NCBI GenBank assembly: GCA_034359265.1
Contig: CP136890.1
Span: 65,101,501 to 65,165,500 of the forward strand
Direction: 5' to 3'
DNA from: Canna indica
Lineage: Eukaryota; Streptophyta; Magnoliopsida; Zingiberales; Cannaceae
Length of the DNA: 64,000 nucleotides
This document shows, one piece after another, positions 33,257-43,464 of this stretch. Numbering within the stretch: position 1 is the first letter of the stretch; every line of letters starts with the position of its first letter. The notes under the pieces are model-generated. The model did not search any database, was not told where the DNA came from, and saw nothing but the letters and a program-made list of their open reading frames with translations. The position numbers were made by a program, and so were the translations under genes.

Positions 33257-34174
33257 ATGGAAACGCGATCTCAAACCATCGCCGAATCGGTCAAGATCTT
33301 GCAAGAAGCCAATCTGAGGCATGAACAGATACTGGGGGCAATGCAGACCAGCTTAGAAAACCAACAAGAGACGATGGATGCTCAACAAAAGCTGCTTCAG
33401 ACTGTTTCTTCGCAGATCACCATCTTGAATAACCAGATGGTCCAGATGGCTAAGATCAAATCCGAGGCCACTGGATTAGGCAGCCCTGCGAGCTCAGCTC
33501 CGATGCGATGGAAATCGTCATCCCGTGGGGAGATGGTAGATGAGGATGAGTTCCCATTTCCACCGAAGCTACCACAAGTTGAGTTACCCATTTTTAACGG
33601 AACGGATGCAGAGGACTGGATAGCATCCGCCGAAGATTTTTTCGAGTTTTACTCGACGGAGGATCGGCATCGAGTAACAATGGCATCGTTCCGCATGGAA
33701 GGCTTGGCGAAGAAATGGTTCCGATGGATGCAACGTAGGAAACAGTTATCGGGATGAAATCATCTCGTGGAGGCGATTCGTTGCCGCTTCGAGCCGACCG
33801 ATTTAGAACCCCCAGAAGGCCAATTAACCAAGCTGATGCAGTCCTCCACTGTGGAAGAATATGAGGGCAGATTTGAGGACCTGGCTCTGCGCACGAGCCA
33901 ATTGCCAGAATCCTTCCTGATTAATTGCTTCGTATCCGGTTTACGAGCGAACGTAAAGACGGAAGTGCTGACGCAGCTGCCTCCAACCATGCATGACGCG
34001 GTGACATTGGCCAAAAGATACGAAGCTAAAATCAATGCGAGCAGGCACAATAATGTACCATACGTAATGAAGAAAGGTCCGCCATTGCTGCCGACACCCG
34101 CCCGAGGAGTCAGCTCAACAACAGCAGTGTCCACTAATAATCGGGCATCATGGGCGGCGGCGCCAATACTGTGA
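33257..34174 (+). pseudogene. gag: Reina gag
   Basis: It starts METRSQTIAESVKILQEANL with a coiled coil of about 70 residues, then FPPKLPQVELPIFNGTDAED and WIASAEDFFEFYSTEDRHRV, the retrotransposon capsid fold signature, and GLAKKWFRWMQRR. TGA at 33755-33757 interrupts after KQLSG. The frame continues as HLVEAIRCRFEPTDLEPPEG and SSTVEEYEGRFEDLALRTSQ to a TGA at 34172-34174. The CCHC knuckle CFYCDEKYTWGHKC lies beyond this second stop. ATG at 33257 is 75 bp after the LTR, the usual place. Confidence 0.85.
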
Positions 34175-34177
34175 CCC

Positions 34178-35623
34178 GTGAATAACACCATCACTGCTTC
34201 CTCGAAGGCTAGTCCGAGAAGAATAACGTCGATCGAAGCACAGAAACGGAAGGAGCAGGGTCTGTGTTTCTATTGCGACGAAAAATACACCTGGGGGCAT
34301 AAGTGCCGATCACCTCAGCTGTTTATGTTAGATGACGAGGCGGCGATGGGTGGTGTTGAAGGAGATAGTGAGCTGATGCCAGAGATTCCTGATATGGAGT
34401 CGACTGAGTCCACATTGATATCGTACAATGCCATGTCGGGGTGCTTTTCTCCGATGATTCTGCGCTTCCAGGGGTCCATTCGAGGGAGGATTGTGCAAGT
34501 GCTACTCGATGGGGGAAGCACACATAATTTCATTCAGACTCGAGTAGCTAAACACCTTGGCATGTTGATTGAGCCCACGCCAGCCTTCGGAGTAATGGTT
34601 GGCAGCGGCGATAGAATTCAGAATGAAGGAGTGATTCGCAACTTGGAAATTAGCATACAAGGAAGCTCCGTAACTACTGATTTCTACATTTTTCCAATTA
34701 AGGGATCCGAGGTGGTGTTAGGGGTGGCCTGGATCGCCACTCTTGGACCTGTGGTAATGGACTTTGCCAACCAAATGTTCGAATTCAAACTGGGAGGCCA
34801 GGAACACTCATGGAAAGGATTGAGCAGTCAACAGCCTGAGCAGGTTAGCTGTCAATCTCTACGGAGGATGTGTGGTAACCAGTCCATAACTGAATTATAT
34901 CAGCTAGAATTGGTTAGTACAGAGGAAATGATTTCATGCATAAACAGTGAACTCCAGCGGGTGGTGGAGGAATTTCCAGAAGTGTTCCAAGAGATGCGGG
35001 GGCTACCACCAAGCCGACGAACTGATCACTGTATTCCTCTTCAGGTGAACCACCCTCCGGTGAACGTGAAGCCCTTTAGGTATCCATACTTTCAAAAAGA
35101 GGAATTAGAACGGCAGGTTCAACAAATGCTCGCTGAAGGATTGATTCGAGCAAGTAAAAGTTCATTCTCATCGCCCGTCCTGCTAGTTAAAAAAAAAGAT
35201 GGGATGTGGCGATTTTGCGTAGACTATCACGCACTTAATGCGGCCACCATTAAGGACCGGTTCCCTATACCTACCGCCGATGAACTATTCGATGAATTGG
35301 GTGGACCTGCGGTCTTCTCCAAACTCGACCTGCTTGCGGGATATCACCAGATCCGGGTCAACAAAGATGACATCCACAAAACTGCATTCCGGACGCATGA
35401 GGGGCACTACGAATTTTTGGTGACGCCTTTCGGCCTCACCAATGCGCCCTCCACCTTCCAGGCGACGATGAATAGCATTTTCAAACCTTACCTACGTAAG
35501 ATTTTACTGGTTTTTTTCGATGATATCCTGATATATAGCAGGACCATGGAAGATCATAAGGATCATCTTCGGAGGGTACTGCAAGTCTCTCAAGGATCAA
35601 CAGCTGGTGGCCAAACAATCTAA
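34178..35623 (+). pseudogene. pol: Reina nucleocapsid end, protease and reverse transcriptase
   Basis: In the same frame as gag: knuckle CFYCDEKYTWGHKC at about residue 30, then the protease loop LLDGGSTHNFIQTRVAKHLG (Asp-Gly-Gly instead of the usual Asp-Ser-Gly) and VVLGVAWIATLGPVVMDF. RT follows, with LIRASKSSFSSPVLLVKKKD, FCVDYHALNAATIKDRFPIP, KLDLLAGYHQIRV, FGLTNAPSTFQATMNSIF and LLVFFDDILIYS. A frameshift at about 35600 ends this frame with GSTAGGQTI, and the RT thumb continues in the frame at 35607. Apart from the shift the RT is well preserved. Confidence 0.88.
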
Positions 35624-37445
35624 ATGCTTCTTCGGCAGTAGCTCAATTGAATACCTGGGCCATATCATCTCAGCAGGAAGTTTACATGTTGACCCCAGAA
35701 AGATAGCAGCCATCAAAGCATGGCCTCCACCTCGAAACCTGAAGGAGTTGAGAGGATTCTTGGGCCTTGCTGGCTATTATAGGCGCTTCATCAAAAATTT
35801 CGCTCAACTAGCAGCGCCCCTCACTGATTTAATGAGAAAAGGAGCTTTTGCTTGGAATGACAAAACAACGGACGCTATGGAGCAACTCAAAGATGTGTTA
35901 AGCAATGCTCCAGTGCTAACATTGCCGGACTTTAGCAAAACATTTATAGTGGAGACTGATGCTTCAGGGTTTGGGATTGGAGCAGTCCTTAGACAATATA
36001 AGAAACCCATATCATATTTCAGTCAGAAATTGTCACTTCGCATGCAAGCAGCACCCACCTATCAGAGGGAAATGTTCGCAATCAGCCAGGCTATGAAAAA
36101 ATGGCGGCAATATCTGTTGGGAAGAAAATTTATAATCATCACCGACCAATGTGCACTGAGAGAGCTTACCACTCAGATCATACAAACGCCAGAGCAGCAA
36201 AAATGGTTAGTTAAACTCATGGGGTATAACTTTGAAATCCAATACCGCTCGGGTAAGCTAAATGGAGCCGCCGATGCTTTGTCGAGAGAACCTTCATATT
36301 CCTCTTTAGCTGTGTCGCAGCCGATATTTGGAGTATTGGAGGAAATCAGAAGGTTGAATAGGGAAAATGAGGAGATGAAAACTTTACAACAGCAAGCTAA
36401 GGAATCACCTGATGAAGGTTATGAAATCAGAGATGGAATTCTTTTGCTTCAGAATCGAATTGTCATACCAAATGACCGGACACTCAAGTCAATATTAGTG
36501 AGAGAATTCCATAGTTCATCCATAGGGGGGCATGCTGGAGTAAGCCGAACGCATCATCGATTGGCTTCGAATTTTTACTGGAAATCCATGAGTCGCGATG
36601 TCAAGGACTTCGTCAACCACTGCCAAGTTTGCCAACGTTTAAAGGTGGAACATATGTCACCAGTTGGGCTGCTTCAGCCATTACCCATACCCAATGAGGT
36701 ATTTGAAGATGTGTCGATGGATTTCATCACTAACCTTCCTGTTTCCAATGGAAAGACCGATATTATGGTGGTGGTTGATCGCCTTACAAAATACGGCCAC
36801 TTCATTTCATTACCTCAACATTATTCAACAGAGAAAGTAGCTGAAGTTTTTATCAAAGGGGTGGTGAGATTGCACGGGCTACCTCGATCAATAGTTAGTG
36901 ATCGAGATAGCCATTTTGTGAGCGAACTCTGGCGTGAGTTGTCTCGGTTGCAGGGGACGGAACTCAGTTTCAGTTCCTCGTACCACCCGCAGACTGACGG
37001 GCAAACAGAGGCACTTAACCGGTGTTTGGAGATGTACCTCCGCAGCTTCGTATATGAGGAACCGGCTCAGTGGGAAAATTTCTTGGCATGGGCAGAATAC
37101 TGGTACAACACTTCCTACCAGTCTTCCGCCGAAATGATGCCGTTTCAGGCGCTATATGGAAGAGAACCTCCACAATTGATCCAGTATGCAGGAGGATCTA
37201 GTACCAATTCACTGGCGGACAGAGTATTGATGAAACGAGATGAGATACTGAAATTACTCAAAGCGAATCTGATGAGAGCGCAACAACGTATGAAGGCGCA
37301 GGCTGACAAGAAACGGAGGAATGTGGAGTTCGGCGTAGGCGATTGGGTGTTTGTAAAGCTACAGCCTTATCGCCAGCTCTCGGTTCGGCTGGTAAGGCAA
37401 CAGAAACTGGGAGCCCGTTTCTTCGGACCCTTTAAAATCGTTTAG
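35607..37445 (+). pseudogene. pol: Reina RT thumb, RNase H and integrase
   Basis: 612 codons are open. RT thumb: KCFFGSSSIEYLGHIISAGS. RNase H: VETDASGFGIGAVLRQY, REMFAISQAMKKWRQYLLG, IITDQCALRELT and GAADALSREP. Integrase: the HHCC zinc domain (HHRLASNFYWKSMSRDVKDF, HCQVCQRLK) and the core with MDFITNLPV (Asp), IVSDRDSHF (Asp) and TDGQTEALNRCLEMYLRSF (Glu), so all three catalytic acids are present. A TAG at 37443-37445 interrupts the C-terminal GPF region (FFGPFKIV). This is the best-preserved enzyme region of the window. Confidence 0.9.
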
Positions 37446-37741
37446 AAGATTGGGAAGGTGGCATACAAGTTGGAATTACCGTCGTCCGCTAAGCTGCATC
37501 CGGTATTCCACGTCTCAGTGTTGAAGCTCTGTAGGGGGAATCCCAGCTTGCAAATAACCCCCTTGCCTTTGCTGGAGGTTGCACCGGAGGTTGTGCCGGG
37601 TACGGGTAACTCGGAAGTTATACCAGACAGCGTAGAGCCGAACCTTGAAGGAACTACTGAGACAACATCTCCGATGAGGGGGGCGCAGGCTGAGGGTAAA
37701 CAGAACCTCGTGGATGAGGTTCTCTTTGGGGAAGGAAGTAA
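37446..37741 (+). pseudogene. pol: Reina integrase tail and polypurine tract, no chromodomain
   Basis: After the TAG the frame reads [20 protein letters not shown] and [16 protein letters not shown], the normal end of the integrase fold. A Pro/Glu/Gly-rich tail of about 80 residues then runs to the LTR. The chromodomain expected in Reina-type chromoviruses is not seen. The polypurine tract GGGGAAGGAAG lies at 37728-37738, three bases before the 3' LTR. Confidence 0.8.
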
Positions 37742-38151
37742 TGTTACGAATGCACGTAACATGGCACCCATCCATGAGGACGGGGCAACGGCGGAGAAGC
37801 TGACGCGTGTACGTGGTTCGAGATTAAACAACAAGAATAAAACAACGGCGGACGAGGGGACACATATACGCAGGAGGCCACAATACTTAGACGATTATGC
37901 GATGTAATAACTAGGTATTAGGAGCTATAAATAGGCATCTAACGAGAAATAAAGATAGCTTTTGATTGATTAAACTCAGATCCCCTTTCCCTCCTCCGCT
38001 CTCTCTCTATCTCTCTCTCTTTCTACTCTCACTCTGCGTTCCTGCGGTTGGATCATCGAACTCAAGCATGAGGGTGACGACGACGCAGCGAGTTGGATGA
38101 CACGGTGTTAATGGCTGATCGATCGGGAACTGTCAGGTAATGAGTCTGACA
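37742..38151 (+). repeat. 3' LTR of the Reina element
   Basis: 410 bp, TGTTACGAATG...GAGTCTGACA, followed by the GTGCC duplication. The differences from the 5' LTR are almost all C/T or G/A transitions. Confidence 0.9.
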
Positions 38152-38156
38152 GTGCC

Positions 38157-38413
38157 CTAACTTGTTCAAACCCAGGCCACCGGTACCGCTGCTGCTAAGA
38201 GAGTTAGGCTCTTTGGAGTGAACCCGGACTACCCAGAATCTAGCATTGGTGATGAGGGATTACCCGCAAGGACAACGACTGCACTTTCGCTGCTTCAGCC
38301 ACTAGTGGCAGGCTCGTCGTCGTCATCATCGACGAACAAGGAACAGCAGCACTCACCACTGGATTGCACTCACCATTGGATTTGTACTTATGATCGAGGA
38401 GGAAGAAGAGATT
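38157..38413 (+). pseudogene. NGATHA-like B3 transcription factor fragment, second part (RLFGV motif)
   Basis: Joined in frame to the end of the first part (MVRNSVP at 32755, bridging the duplicated GTGCC), the sequence reads one TAA codon, then LVQTQATGTAAAKRVRLFGV and NPDYPESSIGDE. The R-L-F-G-V repression motif after an Ala/Lys run is the C-terminal hallmark of NGATHA and related RAV-clade B3 proteins. In-frame sequence continues through a Ser-rich stretch and ends at a TGA (38411-38413). With the first part it shows a captured gene segment broken by the Reina insertion and by at least two stops and one frame change. Confidence 0.68.
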
Positions 38414-38624
38414 GATCGAGGTCGCTTTAATTAAATATTATATATCCTTTGACCAATTGAGGTGATTATTGAACTGAACGCGAGAAAATATTTAAGATGC
38501 TTTCCTCTTTGTTCTTTGCAGCTTCCTGATTTCGTTGCTCAATCGAATCAAGGGGCTTCAAATAATAGAATTGGATCGATGTACGTCCAAATTATTTTTA
38601 TTTATGATCCTATAGTTTATTCTC

Positions 38625-39340
38625 TTACAATTGTAATATATAATTACATGGATAGAGATATCTCCATCTATATTTTATCTTCCTCTCTCCCACGGTGGGT
38701 ATTGCGGCCGTCATCAACACTTTTGCTACCCCAAGGTGACCAACCATTCCCCTTTTATCACCTTCTAGCTTAAACTCCTTGAAGCCCACCATCCTGTTGC
38801 TGTTGGCGTCCATTGTACTAATCATTCTCTTGCAGTCCTCGGTTGTCCGCCCCTGCTTGATGCCGAGCGAGGTGAGCATCAACCACAACTCCTCCACGGT
38901 GATGAACCCGTCCCTGTTATGGTCGAACACCTCGAACGCTTCGTGCATCTCCTCCTCCTCCTCGCCACCTAGGAGCCAGTCCATTATCGCATGGTACAGC
39001 ATCGCGAACTCATCAACATCGACACACCTGTCCCCGTCGGCGTCTTTCTTCTCGATCATGGACGCTAGATCCACGTCAAAAATGTAGATCTCGAGGTTTT
39101 CGAGTGAGTCAGCAAGCTCCTTCTTGGTGATGTCGTCGTCCCCATTGCGGTCGAACATGTGGAAGATGCGCCTGAGCTCGAACAAATCCGTTGTGCCAGA
39201 GACAGTGTCGGATGCTGACTTGTGGAACACCGGGGACTAAGAAGCATGGAGGTGGCACCGGAGCTGGCGGAGGTGTCCTTGCTAGGAGGGGGATGCCAAG
39301 ATGAAGGCAAGAGGAGGGAGATGAGTTTCTTGAGAGAGAG
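38625..39340 (-). pseudogene. Calmodulin-like protein (CML3/5/7-type) with four EF-hands, captured copy
   Basis: Minus-strand frame 39230-38625 gives ELRRIFHMFDRNGDDDITKK, LENLEIYIFDVDLASMIEKK, DADGDRCVDVDEF, FEVFDHNRDGFITVEELWLM, LGIKQGRTTEDCKRM and MDANSNRMVGFKEF, four EF-hand loops. Loop 4 is weak (Asn at position 5, no Gly at 6). Upstream, another frame (about 39340-39245) has LKKLISLLLPSSWHPPP and SGATSMLLSPR, which looks like the normal N-terminus, so a 1-nt shift near 39242 separates it. The C-terminus after loop 4 is not family-like. Such proteins are Ca2+ sensors. It lies next to the right TIR of a Pack-MULE, so it is most likely a transduplicate rather than a resident gene, though expression cannot be excluded. 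Confidence 0.75.
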
Positions 39341-39344
39341 AGAG

Positions 39345-39547
39345 GAGATAACGTGGCGACTGGGGTTAATAATATATTTTAAAAAATAGTAAACATGCCA
39401 CGTCATCAGCCTAACGGCGCGCCTGACTTGACAGTAGGCCACAATTGAAACAAATGTCTTAGTACATATACACAAATGAGACAAATGAAAATACATGCCA
39501 TAATTGAGACAAAGGTCAACGTACAGGCTATATTTAGGTATTTTCCC
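39345..39547. repeat. Right terminal inverted repeat of the Pack-MULE
   Basis: Reverse complement of 31762-31975. The flanking CCTGAAGAA at 39548-39556 is the second copy of the target duplication. Confidence 0.88.
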
Positions 39548-40516
39548 CCTGAAGAATGATATCATGGTCGGTTAAACTTCCCGAGTTAAGCGTAGAATAT
39601 CAGCCGAGAGGCGCCATCAAACCCAAGCGCTAGCGGACTTCATCGTTGAGTTCACAGACAAGGAAGGCAACCCCAACTAGGTCGAGACATGGATGATGTT
39701 TGTAGATGGCACCTCAAATGAGAAAGGAGATGGACTTGACATCATCTTGGAGAACAATCAGGGAATCGCCCTAGAGCATTTCCTGCAATTCCAATTCAAA
39801 GCTAGCAACAACCATGCGGAATATGAAGCTCCAGTCGTCGGGCCAAAACTCACCCATGGCGTGAAAGCCCGGAAGGTGGTCGTGAAAAGCGACTCACAAC
39901 TTGTCGTAGGATAAGTCAACGACAATTGCCAAGCAAGGGACTTGTCACTAATACATTCTTAAATGACTAATTTTGATGATTGTGTGATACAGCACATACC
40001 TCGGGAGGAAATCACCCAAGCCGACCTGCTATCAAAGCTCTCTAGTACCAAGAAGCCTCAAAATAAGGTCAGTCATCCAACAAGTCATCGGTCAACCGAG
40101 TATCCAACTGATCGACACCTCAGTCGAAGTCCAAGCAATCGAGCAGACTACCGACTAGAGGACCCCTCACATAACCTACCTCAAGCAAGGGGAGGTACCA
40201 TAGCATACCTCAAATCAAAACAAGTTTAGACGAATGGCAGTTATTATACTCTCCTTGACGACCAACTCTACAAAAGAGGGTACTCTCAGCCACTTCTCAC
40301 GTGCATCAGCAAACCCCAAATGGACACTGTGATGGCAGAAGTGTGCAAAGGCATTTGGGGAAACCACATCGGAGGAAGGTCTTTAGCTGCCAAGATCCTA
40401 CGAGCTAGGTACTTCTGGGCAACCATGAAAATAAACTGTAGGCTATACGTCAAAAGGTGCAACAAGTGGCAGGGATTCTCAAAAGTCTCACAAAAACACC
40501 TTGAGCCACTACATAG
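39548..40516 (+). pseudogene. pol: Tat pol: RNase H end, second (archaeal-type) RNase H, integrase zinc domain
   Basis: It continues the Tat frame after the Pack-MULE: MISWSVKLPELSVEYQPRGA, then the second RNase H with MMFVDGTSNEKGDG (Asp), SNNHAEYEAP (Glu) and VVKSDSQLVVG (Asp) at 39690-39914, a feature of the Tat lineage. Next, IQHIPREEITQADLLSKLSS, and in 40320-40510 the integrase zinc domain (GIWGNHIGGRSLAAKILRAR, YVKRCNKWQGF, where the second Cys of CxxC is Trp). Stops at about 39643, 39912, 39960 and 40227 break it. It ends at 40516, where a SIRE-type LTR begins. The rest of integrase is not in the window. Confidence 0.82.
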
Positions 40517-41653
40517 TGTTAGATGAATGTCCATACTAGAAAAGGGGGGGGGGGGGGGGGTTCAATAGTGTATATCAACTTTTATGTTTAATTGAATTCT
40601 TTTCGGTTTTAATCAACTCAACTATCTGATTCAAGTTTCGTGATTCTTAGTGCGACTAGATACAATTATAATTATATCGAGCACTAGCAAGAATTAAATC
40701 GAGCAATCAAGATAGCAATGCAAACACGAATATATAGTAGTTCAGCCAAAACTGCCTATTCCACTACCTTGGCTCCTCACCAAGAATTTCTAATCATAAC
40801 ACTTTATAGATTGATAGCTTTTCTAAGAATACAATAAGGACTTATCCCTCAACCCTAGAGGCGAGCCTCAACACCTATTCTCTAGCAAAAACAATAATTT
40901 ATAAGACCCCAAGGTGTTTACACGCACACCTTGCAAGCTACCCTTAAAATTGAAACAAAGCAATAGAAAAACAATATTAATGAGGCTTAAATGTAAAACA
41001 AACTTGATGAAACTCCAACGCGTCTCCTCCGAGAACTTCAAGGCTTCAGGTATGGATTTCTCGGTGAAGACTAAGCTTGATGAAATGAGGAGGGATTAGG
41101 GCTCAAGATTTACTCTCTTAGGCTTAAGGACTCTTAGAATAGACTCAATGAAGTTCAAGAGGAGTTAGGAAGCAAGTATGAGGCTTGTATTTATAAGCCA
41201 AGATGAGGGGACACCTCACACTCAATCCAACGGGCGAAAATTTGCTCGTTGGACGCCGCCCGGTTGGTGGCCGGTCGACTAGTTGAGCGATCGACCACCG
41301 ACCGGGGCCTTCTGCCCATTTTGGGCCAAGGTCGGTCGATGGTCGGCCATCGACTGATTTGTCGTGCGATGTTCATTTCCAGGTTTTGTCTTCGAGTTTT
41401 GACTTGGGGTTTATTACAATTAGGTTTGAGTTGATATCTTAGAGTCATATTATATTGATTTCTATTTCTAACCCTAGGAATCTGTGCGATCATAGTCGGA
41501 GCCATTTTTGACGTTTCTTGGCATTATTCAAAACGAAGCTCGCACGCGTATCGTTCCATCAACCTGATCTAAAACACTTGACAAACTCATTAGAATAAGT
41601 TTGTTATCATCAAAATCAAGATTGTGACCAAGGTTGAAAACCTTAGGTCAATA
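40517..41653 (-). repeat. 3' LTR of SIRE element C (about 1.14 kb)
   Basis: It shares its ends and many blocks with the solo LTR at 30209-31692: TGTTAGATGAATG at the left, GGTTGAAAACC...TCAATA at the right, plus the CTATTCCACTACCT block. The flank at the left is CATAG (40512-40516). A run of 17 G lies at 40544-40560, where copy B has 7. A TCGA-rich tract lies at 41260-41365. Confidence 0.83.
41260..41365. repeat. TCGA-rich palindromic tract in LTR copy C
   Basis: A shorter and more diverged version of the tracts in copies A and B, with GGTCGACTAG, GATCGACC and GGTCGGTCGATGG words. Confidence 0.65.
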
Positions 41654-42858
41654 ATCTCCCGCTTTTTGATGATGACAAACTTCTCAATAAATGCATTAAG
41701 GAATGTATCAATAAACATAGCATTTTATCAAATGAGTATATAGTGCTCCCCTTATCAACATGCATATCTAGAATAAACTTCCCCTAACTATATGTGTTAC
41801 ACCCCGAAAAATTTGAATAATCTTTTTCTGGATTTTTGTTAATTTTTGTAATTATTATTGGGTTAAAGGGGCATACTTGTAAAATTTTATATTGGAGGGG
41901 CTTTTTTGTAAAATGTCCATGATAGATTAAAATCTAGGTAAAATTATAAGGTTTGAGGGGAGAGTCTTTGTAGCCGTCTTTATTGAGGAGAGGGGAGATT
42001 CCGGGGGGATCGGATCGACGTGCTCGTTTTAGGATGATCAATCATCGACTCGGCTTGAGGTAGGATTCTTATCCATTCCTCCTTTCTTTTTGTCGTTTTC
42101 TACTCGTCGTTGTCTCGGCTTTTGGAATCAAATATGATACTGTTGATTGTCGGGAAGAGGAAGAAGATCTGTTGCATGAAGGGTGATCGGAGATTGTGCC
42201 GGAGGCCGTAATAGCATGCGGCGGCCAAGCCATTGCGACTGCATGCAGCAGCACGCTGCAGCTGCAGTAGTGGCCGCCTGTGGCACCAATCGACGTCCCA
42301 TCGGCGTCGGAGGTCGAGGGTGCAGACACCAGGGCCGCCAGGTCACTCATCGGTGCCCTAGGTGGTCGCTGTTGTCCACGATAGCAGCCCTAGCCCCGGA
42401 GGCCGCTAGAGAAATCGCAACCTCTAGCGACAGCGATTGCTACCTCACCGGCGTCAGAGGCTGCGAGGCAAGGCTGAGATGCCGCCGGGCCAGTTGCCGA
42501 CGGTTGGGAGATCTAATCAGTGCAGATCTGGGGTGGAAGGGCAGGCAGCGGGTGATGGGAGAAGGGGAAGATACGAAGGGGGTTTATTAATTGAATGAAT
42601 AGGTGAATTAAAAAGAGAGTTGTGTGGTACGAAATGGGTTTGATTTGTATATTATTGGGGTATTTTTGAATTAATCGTAGAGTCATCAGATCAAGTTGGG
42701 GTGAATACGAAAGTTGTAGGTTTTCGCGTTCTAAACTCAATGGTGGTGTCGTATTTTTGATCGGAGGTCGTTTGGTAGACTTTTTCTATTTTCAAGTATT
42801 ATTTGGCATTTAAAGATGATTAATTTATTCTGACTAGTCTTAATGGATATTAATTTAT

Positions 42859-43093
42859 GTGAAAAGGACTAAAATGGTCCCTAAACTTTATCGGCATTTT
42901 AACATTGGTCCCACAACTTTTTTTTGAGTCAATTGGGTCCCTGAAGATTTGTAAACGTCACTTTGGTCCCTGGTCGTGACCCTGCTATTAAAAAAAATCC
43001 TACGTGGCTAACGTTGCTACGACGTGACATTTGGTTTTGTTGACTTTGCTTACGTGTAATAAAAGGTGCCTACGTGTCTGATTATAAATTATC
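42859..43093. repeat. Left terminal inverted repeat of the MULE
   Basis: 235 bp rich in GGTCCCT words (AATGGTCCCTAAAC, ATTGGTCCC, TTGGGTCCCTGAAG, TTTGGTCCCTGGTC). It is highly similar to the reverse complement of 47561-47795. It probably carries the promoter of the transposase gene. Confidence 0.92.
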
Positions 43094-43464
43094 CCCCTAA
43101 ACTATATAATACTCGACGGATGCACTCTTCCTCAAAAACGCACCTCACCCCTAATCCCTAACACTCACCCTTCTAAATCCCTCACTGTCGAGGAGGACCA
43201 CCGGAGGACCGCCGAAGGATCGAGAAGGAAGGAGCGAACCAGAGAAGAATGATGAGGACTTCAAGAAATTCGCAAGGGTGTCGCAAAAGAAAGAGGACCA
43301 ATTTGCAACCCATTGTTCCAACTCTTTCACCACTACCACCTTTCAACCCGATAGTCAAAGATGGTAAACCCTTGACTGTCAATGTAAATTTTCGATTTTG
43401 GTAAAAAAAAATTATTAGGTGTGTTTTGGTAAACCCTATGTACTGGTTGTGTCTGTCATTAGGT

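Larger units (their letters stand above)
32756..38151 (+). mobile_element. Reina-type Ty3/gypsy retrotransposon, both LTRs, TSD GTGCC
   Basis: It has LTRs TGTTACGAATGCACG...GAGTCTGACA (427 and 410 bp), about a dozen substitutions apart by eye plus one CT-rich indel. GTGCC flanks both sides (32751-32755, 38152-38156). Gag and Pol lie in one frame order from 33257. Only four lesions are evident: TGA at 33755-33757, TGA at 34172-34174, a frameshift near 35600 and TAG at 37443-37445. This is the youngest-looking retrotransposon in the window. Motifs (QQKWLVKLMGYNFEIQYRSG, DGGSTHNF, short LTRs) suggest Reina. No chromodomain follows integrase. Confidence 0.9.
31762..39547. mobile_element. Pack-MULE with TIRs of about 210 bp carrying two host-gene fragments
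   Basis: Both ends start GGAAAAATACCTAAATATA / GGGAAAATACCTAAATATA (read inward) and stay alike for about 200-210 bp (31762-31975 and 39345-39547). Flanking 9-bp sequences CCGGAAGAA (31753-31761) and CCTGAAGAA (39548-39556) differ at one base, giving the TSD size of the Mutator superfamily. Excision on paper restores the Tat reading frame. No transposase lies inside. The cargo is a NGATHA-like B3 fragment (plus strand) and a calmodulin-like gene (minus strand). A Reina retrotransposon later jumped into the B3 piece. Without it the element is about 2.4 kb. Confidence 0.88.

Noticed and set aside
33760..34194. 144-codon minus-strand ORF
   Set aside because: Shadow of the Reina gag on the opposite strand.
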